Shown: positions 54,545 to 64,000 of the stretch, piece by piece
Position numbering within the stretch: the first letter of the stretch is position 1
Layout: each line of letters opens with the position of its first letter
Assembly (NCBI RefSeq): GCF_000002235.5
Contig: NW_022145596.1
Span: 31,842,140 to 31,906,139, forward strand
Length of the DNA: 64,000 nucleotides
Direction of reading: 5' to 3'
Source: Strongylocentrotus purpuratus
Lineage: Eukaryota; Echinodermata; Echinoidea; Camarodonta; Strongylocentrotidae
Translations under genes and position numbers: made by a program
The notes under the pieces: model-generated
What the model was told of the DNA's origin: nothing
The model's input: the letters and a program-made list of their open reading frames with translations, nothing else
The model's database searches: none

Positions 54545-54637
54545 TCATTGTGGGGATATCCCTACTTTGGAGTTTGGACGATATCCCCAAAGCGTGGGTG
54601 TGGAACGGACAAATGTCCCCACAAAGAAGTATTTACA

Positions 54638-54673
<36 letters not shown>

Positions 54674-54705
54674 AAGACGGTCAATATATATATATATATA
54701 TATGG
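54545..54705. repeat. GGGGATATCC repeat, (CA)n and (TA)n
   Basis: Counterpart of 10733-10880 with an additional (TA)n at about 54683-54702. Confidence 0.8.
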
Positions 54706-55960
54706 GATTCATCTATCTCGTGTTAGTGTCCTTTTTCTGCTCTTGATGTCTATTTCTCTTCTTCTTTTTTCCTGTCTCCTCTTTTTCTCCTTTTCTTAAT
54801 TTTAGGTATCGTTTTCACTAGTGCCACATTTTGATTCTTTCTTGTTTACTTAATCATTAACTAATGGTAGATCTAATGTTTCTTTTTCACATGGAAGTGT
54901 TTTACTTTAGTGCAGTCGTAACAAAATTTGAACTGACAGTAGAGAAAGTGGCACAAACTCAGTAACACTATGGCCATGTGGTGTGGAGGAAGGAATGGTA
55001 TTAAGACATATTAACAGTGTACTAGTGTTTCACTTTCAAAGTAACAATACTACCTTCGTAGAACGCCAGTTATAGCACACCTTGTTGGTCTTTTTTTTTT
55101 TTGGCTTTCTTCTATGATAAGAAAAGCGAGACCGATGTTAAAACTAAATAAAAGACAGCCATAACTGCCCAACAAGGTGGGCTAGACGTCAGTCTTTGTT
55201 GCCCTCTATTCCTACCTCCATCCAATCCATGCACATGATGCACTGACACAATGACAGTGACACTGTAGTCACTGTATAAACCCGATATTTTCCTTGTTAA
55301 GTTCCTACAGTGCACAGCTAGTGTCACCCATGCAGTCAGTGACACAATGGAAGAATAAATTCCTTCCTTCATGCATGACCCCTTCCTCCATGTATTTCAC
55401 CAAGGCCATGGTGACACTGACACTGTACTGTGGAAGTGACAAGACAGTGACATGATCAACATGATGATGCTTTTCTTACTAAATTATAAATGAGTTTATC
55501 AAACCATCATGAACTTATAAAGAATTATCTACATCAAAACAAGATAATATATAGCGACTATCAATTGTCAGTCATACCCGACAATTTCAGAAATGTTGAA
55601 GTTTTCGAAAGAGATTAACGCCCCCATATCAGCTAGACTGCTATAGAGCATCCAAAGTGGAATTCCCTGTGCGCAGAAATCGTTCGTTTGTTCTTTTGGG
55701 CGAACGAAGCGTGATCACGGTCGTGATTGGTCAACACGGGGCGAACGAAGCACAATTTTATCAGTCTATCAATATTTGCTCGTTTGTTTCAGTGAACAAT
55801 AAGTAGGTGCCCCTCAAAGGGGTAAGTTTTTTTCAAGATGAAAAGGAAAACAAATTAAAATAGAATTTGCAGTCAATCAAAATCATTTTCTTTGGATGCA
55901 AGTAAAGTGTCTTTCATAAGTTCCTGGCAAAAAAATAAACTACTTTTCGTTTTACCCCAA
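54706..55960. other. No gene seen; duplicated non-coding sequence
   Basis: Matches 10881-12160 closely, with small indels. No reading frame with recognisable content. Confidence 0.6.
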
Positions 55961-55964
55961 CAGA

Positions 55965-56335
55965 GGAACACAAATAAAACGACCAGCCATTAACATTTCA
56001 CAAGTTGGTTCACAAGTTACCAAACATACTTGAATACTTAAGAACCGATACCTCTTTTGAAGCTCGGAGTCGCAGTAGGCATCCAAGGGATTGGCCCTAT
56101 CCCTAAAAACCCTCTCTCTCGCCGGAGACCTCTACGAAAAGCTTCCTCCACCATGGCAGCCATTCTCCATGTAGATTTAAGCATGACTTAGTGCAGTTAC
56201 GTATGACCTAAACCTTCGTGAAACAGAATATGACCTCGAATCTACGCATGACTTAGCCATTTACGTAGGACTTTGGGCTTTACGCAGGACTTTACACAGG
56301 ACTTAACTCTTTGTGAAACACCCCCTGGACTAATA
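55965..56335 (-). mobile_element. PIF/Harbinger 5' fragment, copy 2
   Basis: Counterpart of 12159-12535. MAAMVEEAFRRGLRRERG is followed by a frameshift before the NPLDAY part. The CCGG at the outer terminus is missing here. Confidence 0.6.
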
Positions 56336-56644
56336 CACATTTTGATAGAAGCAAAACTTTTCAATCATTTTATGTCTGTTGTTTCCACTGCAGATCGAGC
56401 AAGGATCAAAGTGATATAGTGGACACCCGGCCCTTCACTGAGTGTGTGGGGGGGGGGAGGGGGAGGGGGCGGGAGTGGACACTCATGTTGGAATGAGGAC
56501 CAGGAGGTGAGTATACAAGCTGTATACAACTACAAGCACGGCTGGTGGCGCCCTCCGTAAATGCAGACAATCAGAACAATGTATAAAAGAGAGAGAGTAG
56601 GGACAGTGACAATCAAAACCAAATTTATTTGTTCAAATACATCA

Positions 56645-56870
56645 TCAGCGGCGTAACAAGAGTGGGGGAGGCTGGGGCCGGACCCCCCCCCCTCCTTCCC
56701 CACCCCACCCCCATAATTTAGGACAAAATATACATTAAATAAATGGTTAGATAAATTAAATAGCACCCCCCCCCCCCCGCCCACCGGTTTGAAGGAGAAA
56801 AAAATATGTCATTGACACCCCACCCCCTGTTAGATTTCTGGTGAGATTTCACTGCAATTTATGTTGTATG
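56645..56870. mobile_element. Old hAT-like MITE remnant, copy 2
   Basis: Left end CAGCGGCGTAACAAGAG and two C-runs as at 13272. The right end was lost together with about 290 bp of flank. Confidence 0.45.
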
Positions 56871-57495
56871 TGAGGTTTTTATGGAATGTTTTGTGAAATA
56901 TCGTGCTTTTTAATCCACCGTTTAATCCCGAGCTAAGAATAGCGCAGGTTATCCGAGTTATAATAAGACCTTGCCATTGTTGATAAAAAAAAGTGCGCCG
57001 GTTGGTATGGACGGCCGAAATTCAACATTTTCGGTAAAAGATGTCATGATTGACATGATTCCATGATTGGTTTATTTGTTTCCAATAAATTCAACACTAT
57101 TTTTGAAAATTTGTGTAACATTGCTACAAACTATGGCTATCTGTTTTGATTTGCAGTTATGGCTTTCCATAGTTTTCCAACCTCAGTTGACAAATATGCT
57201 GGCTGTTAAATTGAAATAGAAAGGTCTTTATCGATACTGGGCCGATTTAAAAATGGCTGATTTGTGTCAATTTGATTTGTAAGCAAATTGTGATGTCACA
57301 GTAAAGTCAACTCATCTTAAAAATCTTTTAAGTGCTTTATAAAAAAAGTTCATCTGATGTTCACTGCCTCAAGCTTGCCGTAACCAAACAGCTATTTATG
57401 TCAAACGGGAGAGGGCCATGACTATGTTTATATTGCTGTAGCTTACGAATATTAAACTGAGAAGTAAACAGTGTTTTTTTAGTTAGTCTCCCATA

Positions 57496-57752
57496 TGGCG
57501 TTACAAAAAAAGATGCTGTATTGCCCTTTGCGACCGACCCCAAAATCTTGAAATCTACGGTCGGCTTTTTATTGTACCGATTTTTAGGGGAAAAAAATGT
57601 TTAATGAATAAAAAAAATATGTATTAAAACTGAGAAATATCATCTCAAAGAGGGAGAAAGAAAAACAAAATTAAAAAGAGAGATTTCCGACCGACCGACC
57701 GACCCATGTTTTGGCACCTAAAGGGCAGTACAACATCTTTTTATTTTAAGCC
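57496..57752. mobile_element. Short MITE downstream of SAA2, copy 2 only
   Basis: The arms AAAAAAGATGCTGTATTGCC and the inverse GGCAGTACAACATCTTTTTA enclose repeated GACC words (GACCGACCGACCGACCC near 57690-57706). Copy 1 reads straight through near 14402. Superfamily not determined. Confidence 0.75.
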
Positions 57753-57854
57753 TAGTGGTTAATATATTAACACAGCGAGCTTAATCAATGTTTCAGTTAA
57801 CATTAAACTACGGCTGGGAAAATGTTTCCATATTTTTGTTGTGAGAAAGATTGT

Positions 57855-57996
57855 TTAATATCCATCTGGGAGGCCAGCTGGTCTGTAACGGTTAGGGTCA
57901 CCGCCATTGCGCCCCCATCTGTTGGCTTCCTGGTCTGCTTGGGTATCCTTGGCACCACGGCCGCTCACCCCTCCCTGCCATCCTTCGCGGGCATCG
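57855..57996 (-). CDS. SAA: SAA2 exon 3
   Basis: 142 bases from acceptor ATTTTCAG to a TAA stop; nine bases longer than SAA1 exon 3. It keeps the Gly-rich SGRGAKD segment. Confidence 0.94.
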
Positions 57997-59443
57997 CTGA
58001 AAATAACCACAAAGCAGAGAACATTGTTGGTATAAACACACTACTAATAGAGAATGTAATTATACATGTCCAATGGCGTATTTAATTATACATGTCCAAT
58101 GGCGTATTTAACTATACATTCTCATTTAAGGGGAAAAGAGGGTAAAGACAAAGTCTAATTTGTATAAAAACATTCGTTTGTGCATTATTATGTTCAATCC
58201 CAATTGGGGTTGAGGTTGGAGGGGTAGCTATAGTGAGCAGGGAAGACCTTCCGCAACGGCCCTGCTTCGACCCCCTGATTACGCCAATGTGGTTGGAAAA
58301 AGAGCATTTCAAATTAATATCATGTAACGGGAACTATTGGTGTCCCTGCATTGTGCATCAAACATTAGATATTGGCAACGTTTGTCTATTTGTTACTTTT
58401 TAAAATTTAAAACAAGCCATATGCGAGATTGATTGTCTTGGTACTGATCCCTACCTGATAACTCTGGCAGCGAATCTACCTCCTGATCCTCGCTGAGAAG
58501 CTTCGTAGTTGCCCCGGGCATGGAAGTACTTATCGGCACCAATGGTGTTTGCCTCACGCATATCACTGTTGAGTTTGTAAAGAAGCAATGGACAGTTTTC
58601 ATTAAGATATTTCAAACTCAATCTCTTGTTTCAACCCTGCCGATATATTCGGTAACTTAATAGGATTAATGGGATTAATGGGATATTGAGAAGAAAAAAA
58701 TAAAAGACAGTGACAGTCATATAGTATGAGTTAGTATACATAGTCATAATACGACTTATAATATGACGTAGAAGACAGTGTTCTTATTAAGTTATATTGA
58801 TTTGGAAGTCATAATTATGACTTGTAAGTCATGAGATGTATTGGCATATAGTTATGACTTTCATTTTCTCTTAGTTAGCCCAGTGAAAACGAATTCGTTT
58901 GTTAAAATTATGAAAATGTAAGGGCTACTTAAAACAAACAGAACTTTGTTAATCCTGGCTCATTTTTCTTGATTGAGGTATTATGAAAGAGCAGAAAATG
59001 AACTTTCTAGAAATAGGAATTTTTCTTTGAAATTCAGATACCGCCCGCCAAATTAATTTTTTGTTTCCTTCCTTCAAATTGCTTTTAATCACTCATGCGT
59101 GAAATATGCATCACGTAAGTAGCATCAACTGAAAGAGGAGACTCTAAGCTTTCCAAATATGTATCATTCATTAATTATAGTTGTGATTAAGGTATGATAA
59201 AAAAAACATCGATACTTCTCGGTTTCGTTTTTTCTGGGACGCACTCTATGGTTCGGGTTAGATTATCTTTGAATTTACGCACCTGTAGCTTCGCCACATG
59301 TCGCCTGCTCCACGAACGGCTCCACTAACGAAGTCGCCTGCTCCCCGAAAGGCGTCACTGACGGCGTCTAACCAGGATGCTTCAGACGGCACAACCAGCA
59401 CCCCAGCCATCAAAAGAGCAATGATACTAACGGCAATCCTCAT
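57855..59443 (-). CDS. SAA: Serum amyloid A, paralog 2 (three coding exons)
   Basis: Exons 59443-59283, 58565-58455 and 57996-57855 join in frame to 137 residues. Residues 1-20 ([20 protein letters not shown]) are a signal peptide. The mature N-terminus [20 protein letters not shown] is the amphipathic helix that in known SAAs binds lipid. [20 protein letters not shown] and [20 protein letters not shown] form the core. [20 protein letters not shown] and [14 protein letters not shown] form the usual C-terminus. Splice sites are GT-AG in phase 2. Introns are short (717 and 458 bp). Length and composition are those of ordinary SAAs, so this is the more conventional paralog. Odd point: Thr replaces the Tyr of 'ANYIG'. 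Upstream it has a GATAAAAAGAGG box but not the possible distal exon of SAA1. Confidence 0.95.
58455..58565 (-). CDS. SAA: SAA2 exon 2
   Basis: 111 bases with the same boundaries as SAA1 exon 2. Five residue changes are visible, including Y-to-T in ANTIG and P-to-S in RGSGG. Confidence 0.94.
59283..59443 (-). CDS. SAA: SAA2 exon 1
   Basis: 161 bases, residues 1-53. The donor TACAG|GTGCGT matches SAA1. It has two near-repeats, [11 protein letters not shown] and VRGAGDMW, and no Ser-rich insert. Confidence 0.94.
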
Positions 59444-59544
59444 CTTTGCAGGCTTGAAAGAGTTTTCACTTGCATAAACAATTTTTTTCTAAAGGCAGCC
59501 TATAGTTGTCCTGCTGGTAATAGAATGAACAGATTTGACCCGAA

Positions 59545-59560
59545 CCTCTTTTTATCTTAA
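59545..59560 (-). promoter_or_regulatory. Candidate proximal promoter of SAA2
   Basis: Minus-strand GATAAAAAGAGG (59556-59545), about 102 bases before the start codon and aligned with the SAA1 box. The E-box word of SAA1 is altered here (CAGGAGCTG). Confidence 0.35.
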
Positions 59561-59684
59561 CTACAGGAGCTGTGTGGGAGCAAAGGGTAATGGGTAATCA
59601 CAACATGATATGAAAAGTCAACAACAATAAGCTTAATCATTTAATACAATGTTAAATTTGCATTGAAGATAAAGAATATAGCAA

Positions 59685-59815
59685 TCAGACATTTTCTTTT
59701 CTTTTCTTTTTTCATATTTGTGTTCTTCTGTGTATGTCTCTCTCTCTCTCTCTCTCTTTTGTTTTGTTTTGACCCCCCCCCCCCCTCGTTACGCCACTGA
59801 TCAAAATAACAGCTG
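59685..59815. mobile_element. Right part of the hAT MITE upstream of SAA2
   Basis: 'cagacattttc' to GTTACGCCACTG, followed by ATCAAAAT. Aligns to 23800-23911. The left end and left target duplication are lost, and a (CT)n tract has grown inside. Confidence 0.7.
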
Positions 59816-60132
59816 GTTATGCAAATACACTGATTCATCAAGATGACGTCAACATTATTAACTTAAGAACACGGTCCTTTTCGTGTAAAGCAGATTTATA
59901 TCTTTAGCGTAGATTAATAATGTTTAATCCATCGTATTTAAGATGTTGCAGACGTTTGGTAATTGGAGCCAAGTGATTGTGTTAATCATATATAAATGTA
60001 TTGTACATGCAATGAAACTAACTTGTGAAAATTTCACTTCAAAAGGTGGTCGCGTTTTTTAGATAATATATCACCGAAAATCCGGAGCGAATAATTCCAC
60101 GCAGGAAGAATATTCCAAATAGGAATACACAG

Positions 60133-62860
60133 TATCTAACAGAAACGCTTCTCACATTCAATTTGGGGGAAATAAAAAGTGTTATATTTTTCCATATAAC
60201 CGTAGTATTTCGAAGTTAAAAGTTTCTTAAAAATTCATTTTCCTACCCAAAGCTGCAGTACTTCTTACCAAGTAAGTTTTTTTTTTTGCCATTAATTTTC
60301 ACAGTCATTACCAAACGTGTACTGAGCCTTTAATGGCTTGTGAAAGAAAACAAGTGGATTGTTATTGTGGTATATGTTCTGATTAACAACTTTATGTAAA
60401 CTGGCCCTTCGTGACAAAACTTAATCGTTGTCAGTTTTATCCACCTAATCTTTTCAAGGAAAGATTAAACAAATAAAGATAAACAAGAAAACCAGGAAAA
60501 GATAACTGACAATTCAACAATGGACAATTAACAAAGGACTCAGTACCGTGAAAAAAAAATTAAGTATTGCGTCATCAATGGTGTATCAACGAGCCTTCCC
60601 CCTCCCCGAACCCTTGCCTCCCCCTTTTCCCCCAATGAGATATCAAACATTTCCGAAATAAATGGTTCGACATATAAATTGCCCCCTCCTCCAAAAATTA
60701 AAATATATACACTGTCTTCACCCCCCCCCCCCCCCCTCCCTTCCCTTCCTCCCTTATTTCTATACCACTAGGCAGTACAAAATAAGGGGGAAAGTGTATC
60801 TACATTACGGAGAGGTCAGAAATGATACAAGGTCTGGCCTCTTCACAAAGAACACATATAAACAAATAGCTACAATCATGAGTTTTCATATAAAATAAAG
60901 TAATAATTATTATGTTATTGATATTAAATTAATCTAACAATAAATTCATAACCTGATAGATCAATAAATACAATTTTTTGCAAAATCCAATCATCTTTAA
61001 CTAAAGGTTATAAGTAATTGTGTCACATGGCAATTCAAGAAATACTTATCTAAAGCTCCTAATTATCATTAACCAAAATTGAGAAGAAGTTTTAAAACTA
61101 CTTCTTACGTACTCTAATTAAAGTCAGTGGGCAGGAAGAACGAATTTGGTTTCAAAGGAGAGGTTTCTGGTATCTTACAGTGTTCCTTAAAAAAATCTCT
61201 AATATTCAAGGTTAAAGATACACTTTGTAATGGTTGAGGAGGAAATTCTGTCTTGGGTTAAGATTTCCACCAATTAAAACCGGCGGTCGTTAGCGCTGTA
61301 CATTGTCGTGCTTACGGTTTCCTAGGAACCAAATAAAACAATTAAAACAATTGGGTAATAATTATAAGCATGGCCTTGACTTCATCGACCTCGCAGTTAG
61401 TTAGTTGAAATTTACGGGGACTTTCCCTTTCTCTATTGTTTGTTGGTATACCTCACAATAGTTTTTTGTTTCTACCTCCTCCTATCAGAGAATTTTATTT
61501 ACAGCAATTAGAGGGGGAAAACTATTTAAAAATTGCACATGGGTAAACAACGTTAAAAAAAAATAGAAGCAGTAGGGGTGTCATATTTCAATATGGACAC
61601 CAAACAATTGCGAGAATAAGCCAGTTCATAGATACAATCTGCGCTTGGGCAGATAAAGGTCATTTGTACCAAAATGGTAAAACCCACACTGAGATGAATA
61701 TTGGATATGCGCTCATGAAAGTTATGTAACATTATTCATTTATGTATCAACGGTACATTCTATGATACGCAGGTGGAAGTATTCTTTTCAAGAGGTCAAA
61801 CAAAAGGTATTCATGAATCACATCTAGGACTTTGGCAGTTATTATTCTAAGATGCTCAAAGTGGAACTTCTCCATGTGTAAAAGATCTGTGGATATTTGG
61901 GGTCATTTTGTACCATGTGCTATCTGTAAACTCCCTTATTGAGGGGAAAAATTAAATAAATAAACAAACAGATACAAATATTAAAACATTAAGTATACAA
62001 CACAAATAATGAAAACAAATAAGTAAAGATTGTTTTCTTACAACAGCTATTCATTTTCTCGTCATGCTTATGTAAATAGGAAATTTAAAACAATTGCTAC
62101 GCTAACCTCAGTCTTTTGGTCGAAGTCCAGTGATCTTTCCATCACATTTTATTGTATTGGTATGAAAATACTAGGTATCTTTGAGTCCAATCGAAATGAT
62201 AATAACATTTCAATTTGACTGAGTCACGGACAGGGGAAAGATAGGAGTTGTGAAGCCGGTAACATCTTCATTGTTTATCTTTGGGTTATTTGTATTTCTT
62301 TTGGTCGTTGGCTGTTTGTTGGATAAATTAATACTCCTATAATTTCACTAATGTCTGCGTGGTCTGTTTACATACCACTAGCTTGATACAATTTATTTTC
62401 CTTTTATTGATTTCCTGCCTAGCTGTGAAGTGTGAAGAGCGTCACGCAATCGGGAATCCCCGTTATATTTACAATGATTACACTACAAGTGGAACTCCGT
62501 GTCTCGTGATATGACTTAATTGCTCTTGTGTAGAACACAACAGTGTCTCGTGGATGGAAGTAAATGCGCCATATTTACTTTCTGTAGCAGTCTCCGTTAG
62601 TAAGGTGAGTTATCAAGCTAAAAATAGTCTCTCATTTTGTGACTCTCTTTGTAGATGCTTTGCTAAAACATTGTCATGGATAGATCTAGTCAAGAATGTC
62701 CTTCTTTAAGTTTTTGTTGTTGTAATGTTTAGAATATCACTTCTGTAGCATCAACTACATTTAGTTTAGTGTCAAGCAATGTCAAACGCAACCGCACACA
62801 CTTTCGTGACGACACGCATAAACAAAAACACAGCCAATATCTGCATTTACGTCTTTTAAT
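60133..62860. other. Unduplicated flank; no gene seen
   Basis: AT-rich sequence beyond the duplication. No reading frame shows recognisable content. A C-run lies at 60721-60737. A donor-like AG|GTGAGT at about 62605 could end an exon of a neighbouring plus-strand gene, but nothing supports one. Confidence 0.5.
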
Positions 62861-62865
62861 TGAGC

Positions 62866-63082
62866 CCCCCCCCCCCTTCCCCACTACGGGAACGGATCGA
62901 GGGACCGCATTCATGTTCCCCAAATCTCCGGTAAAGGGGTACTTTTCACGCAACAAAGTCCGGGTCGTAATACACATAAAAAATCAGCCCGCTTTGACGT
63001 TACACACCAGACATTGGGGGTGCTTTCAAAGGGAGGGAACATGCATACACTTACCCTAAATAACACCGAGGGGGGGGGGGGC
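62866..63082. mobile_element. Poly-C-capped MITE, compact member
   Basis: From a C-run and CCCCACTACGGGAACGGATC to 'TACCCTAAATAACACCGAGG' and a G-run. It shares 'gtaaaggggtacttttc' and 'ttacacaccagacatt' words with 12658-13055 and 7020-7200. No clear target duplication. Confidence 0.7.
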
Positions 63083-63263
63083 TTTGTTCCAACGATCGTC
63101 GTACATCAGTGATGGTGAAAATGGTTTAACTGTAATAAGACAAATGAACAATATAGTATAACAGTTCGTTAATTTAAAAGCTTTAATTAGTCAAGGAGTA
63201 ATCGAAACAAATTGAAGTCGGCCGTTAATCATGGATCTCCAATAATGACATGGTACTACAATG

Positions 63264-63685
63264 CAGTGGCGTACGCAGGATTTTTTCAAGGGGAGTGTTT
63301 TAAAATTGGATTGCATCATTAATGTGACCCCTTGAAATATATTTGGCGGCGAATCAGCCAGCTGGTGAATAAGCGGGGGGGGGAGGGTATAATGTCAACT
63401 ATATTTTATTTTTTGCCCAATTCGTGAGATTTAATTTGGCAGCGAATCAGCCAGCCGGTGAATAAGCGGGGGGTGGGGGATGGGGTTAAGGAGCATTTTT
63501 TTTTGGTACTCTAAACGGGGATTGGGGATAATGTATACTTCACCCTTGTGAGCAAAAACAAAAACAAACAAAAAAGCTTTTTTACCTTTTTTTTTGGGGG
63601 GGGTAAGGGGCTGTAGATCTTCTACTGACAGACACATTGAGGGGGGTTTGACCCCCAAACCCCCACTCCCCTGCGTACGCGCCTG
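63264..63685. mobile_element. hAT MITE, 8 bp target duplication with one mismatch
   Basis: Starts CAGTGGCGTACGCAGG and ends CCTGCGTACGCGCCTG. The flanks are CTACAATG (63256-63263) and GTACAATG (63686-63693). A segment 'cagcgaatcagccag', then 'ggtgaataagcggggg', is directly duplicated (63350-63380 and 63438-63475). Confidence 0.88.
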
Positions 63686-63693
63686 GTACAATG

Positions 63694-64000
63694 TACATAC
63701 ATGATTTGCCAGTAATAAACCTGATCATAAGTAGTATAATAGTGCTCATATGACTTGGTAAGTAATTTAACACTGGATCATGGAATAAAATATATTTAAT
63801 CACAAAGTAATCAAACGAAAAATTACTTACAAAAATAATATAATAACAATAATAGTCCTTATATGTCATTGTGATTGTAGTAATGAGATATAATCATCAT
63901 TATCATTATGTTAATAAGTAGTATTCTTACTATCATTATTATTACCATTTGTACTGTTATTATTATTATAATTGACATTATCATTGATGTTTTTTATATA
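63694..64000. other. AT-rich end of window with (TTA)n
   Basis: Low-complexity ATT/TTA-rich sequence from about 63890 to the end; no gene. Confidence 0.6.

Larger units (their letters stand above)
29797..60132. repeat. Segmental duplication, copy 2 (carries SAA2)
   Basis: Direct repeat of 1-24237, expanded to 30 kb by four main insertions: 31385-34107, 36350-37098, 37508-41772 and 42293-53345 (the last interrupted by short homologous stretches). It ends at 'aggaatacacag' (60132). Insertion histories differ between copies, so most named insertions postdate the duplication. Confidence 0.9.

Noticed and set aside
62600-62612. Exon of a neighbouring gene ending at a GTGAGT donor
   Set aside because: A lone donor-like word without coding content or an acceptor is not enough support.

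Overview
This window looks like a transposon-rich intergenic and intronic stretch of a marine invertebrate nuclear genome, most likely a non-vertebrate deuterostome such as an echinoderm. The grounds are two intron-containing serum amyloid A (SAA) genes, many LINE and SINE 3' ends of the 'TATATAGCGC...(ATT)n' type, Harbinger, hAT and mariner elements with clean target-site duplications, and many long G or C homopolymers. The phylum is inferred, not proven.

Layout. The backbone is a direct segmental duplication. Copy 1 runs from at or before base 1 to about 24237, and copy 2 from about 29797 to 60132. A 5.6 kb spacer (24238-29796) lies between them, and a 3.9 kb unduplicated flank (60133-64000) follows. 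Each copy carries, left to right: a LINE endonuclease piece joined to its 3' UTR, repeat blocks, a LINE linker piece, a roughly 630 bp tandem repeat, microsatellites, a poly-C-capped element, the 3' half of a second LINE, a Harbinger 5' fragment and, at its right end on the minus strand, one three-exon SAA gene. SAA1 (151 aa, exons between 14513 and 23545) and SAA2 (137 aa, exons between 57855 and 59443) are both open with consensus splice sites. They are the only two host genes I can support.

After duplication the copies diverged mainly by insertion. Copy 1 gained a GTTGTTTAAA-rich element (838-1632), a 2.57 kb hAT-ended element full of ~95 bp repeats (3902-6467), two tRNA-headed SINEs, a poly-C MITE, a mariner-like MITE, a solo LTR, and a 4.7 kb palindromic element inside SAA1 intron 1. 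Copy 2 gained a 2.7 kb TG...CA element with two inverted 15 bp minisatellites (31385-34107), a LINE 3' end, a PIF/Harbinger cluster with a nearly intact transposase (37508-41772), and an 8.4 kb nest in which a Ty3/gypsy element sits inside a CR1-like LINE (44926-53345).

The biologically most interesting points are the asymmetric divergence of the two SAA paralogs, the palindromic element with its FEN/PIN-like and cysteine-rich protein remnants, the inverted minisatellite element, and the overlapping Harbinger units. Virus-like elements are described only as fossils. I see no rRNA gene, true tRNA gene, CRISPR array or prokaryotic feature.
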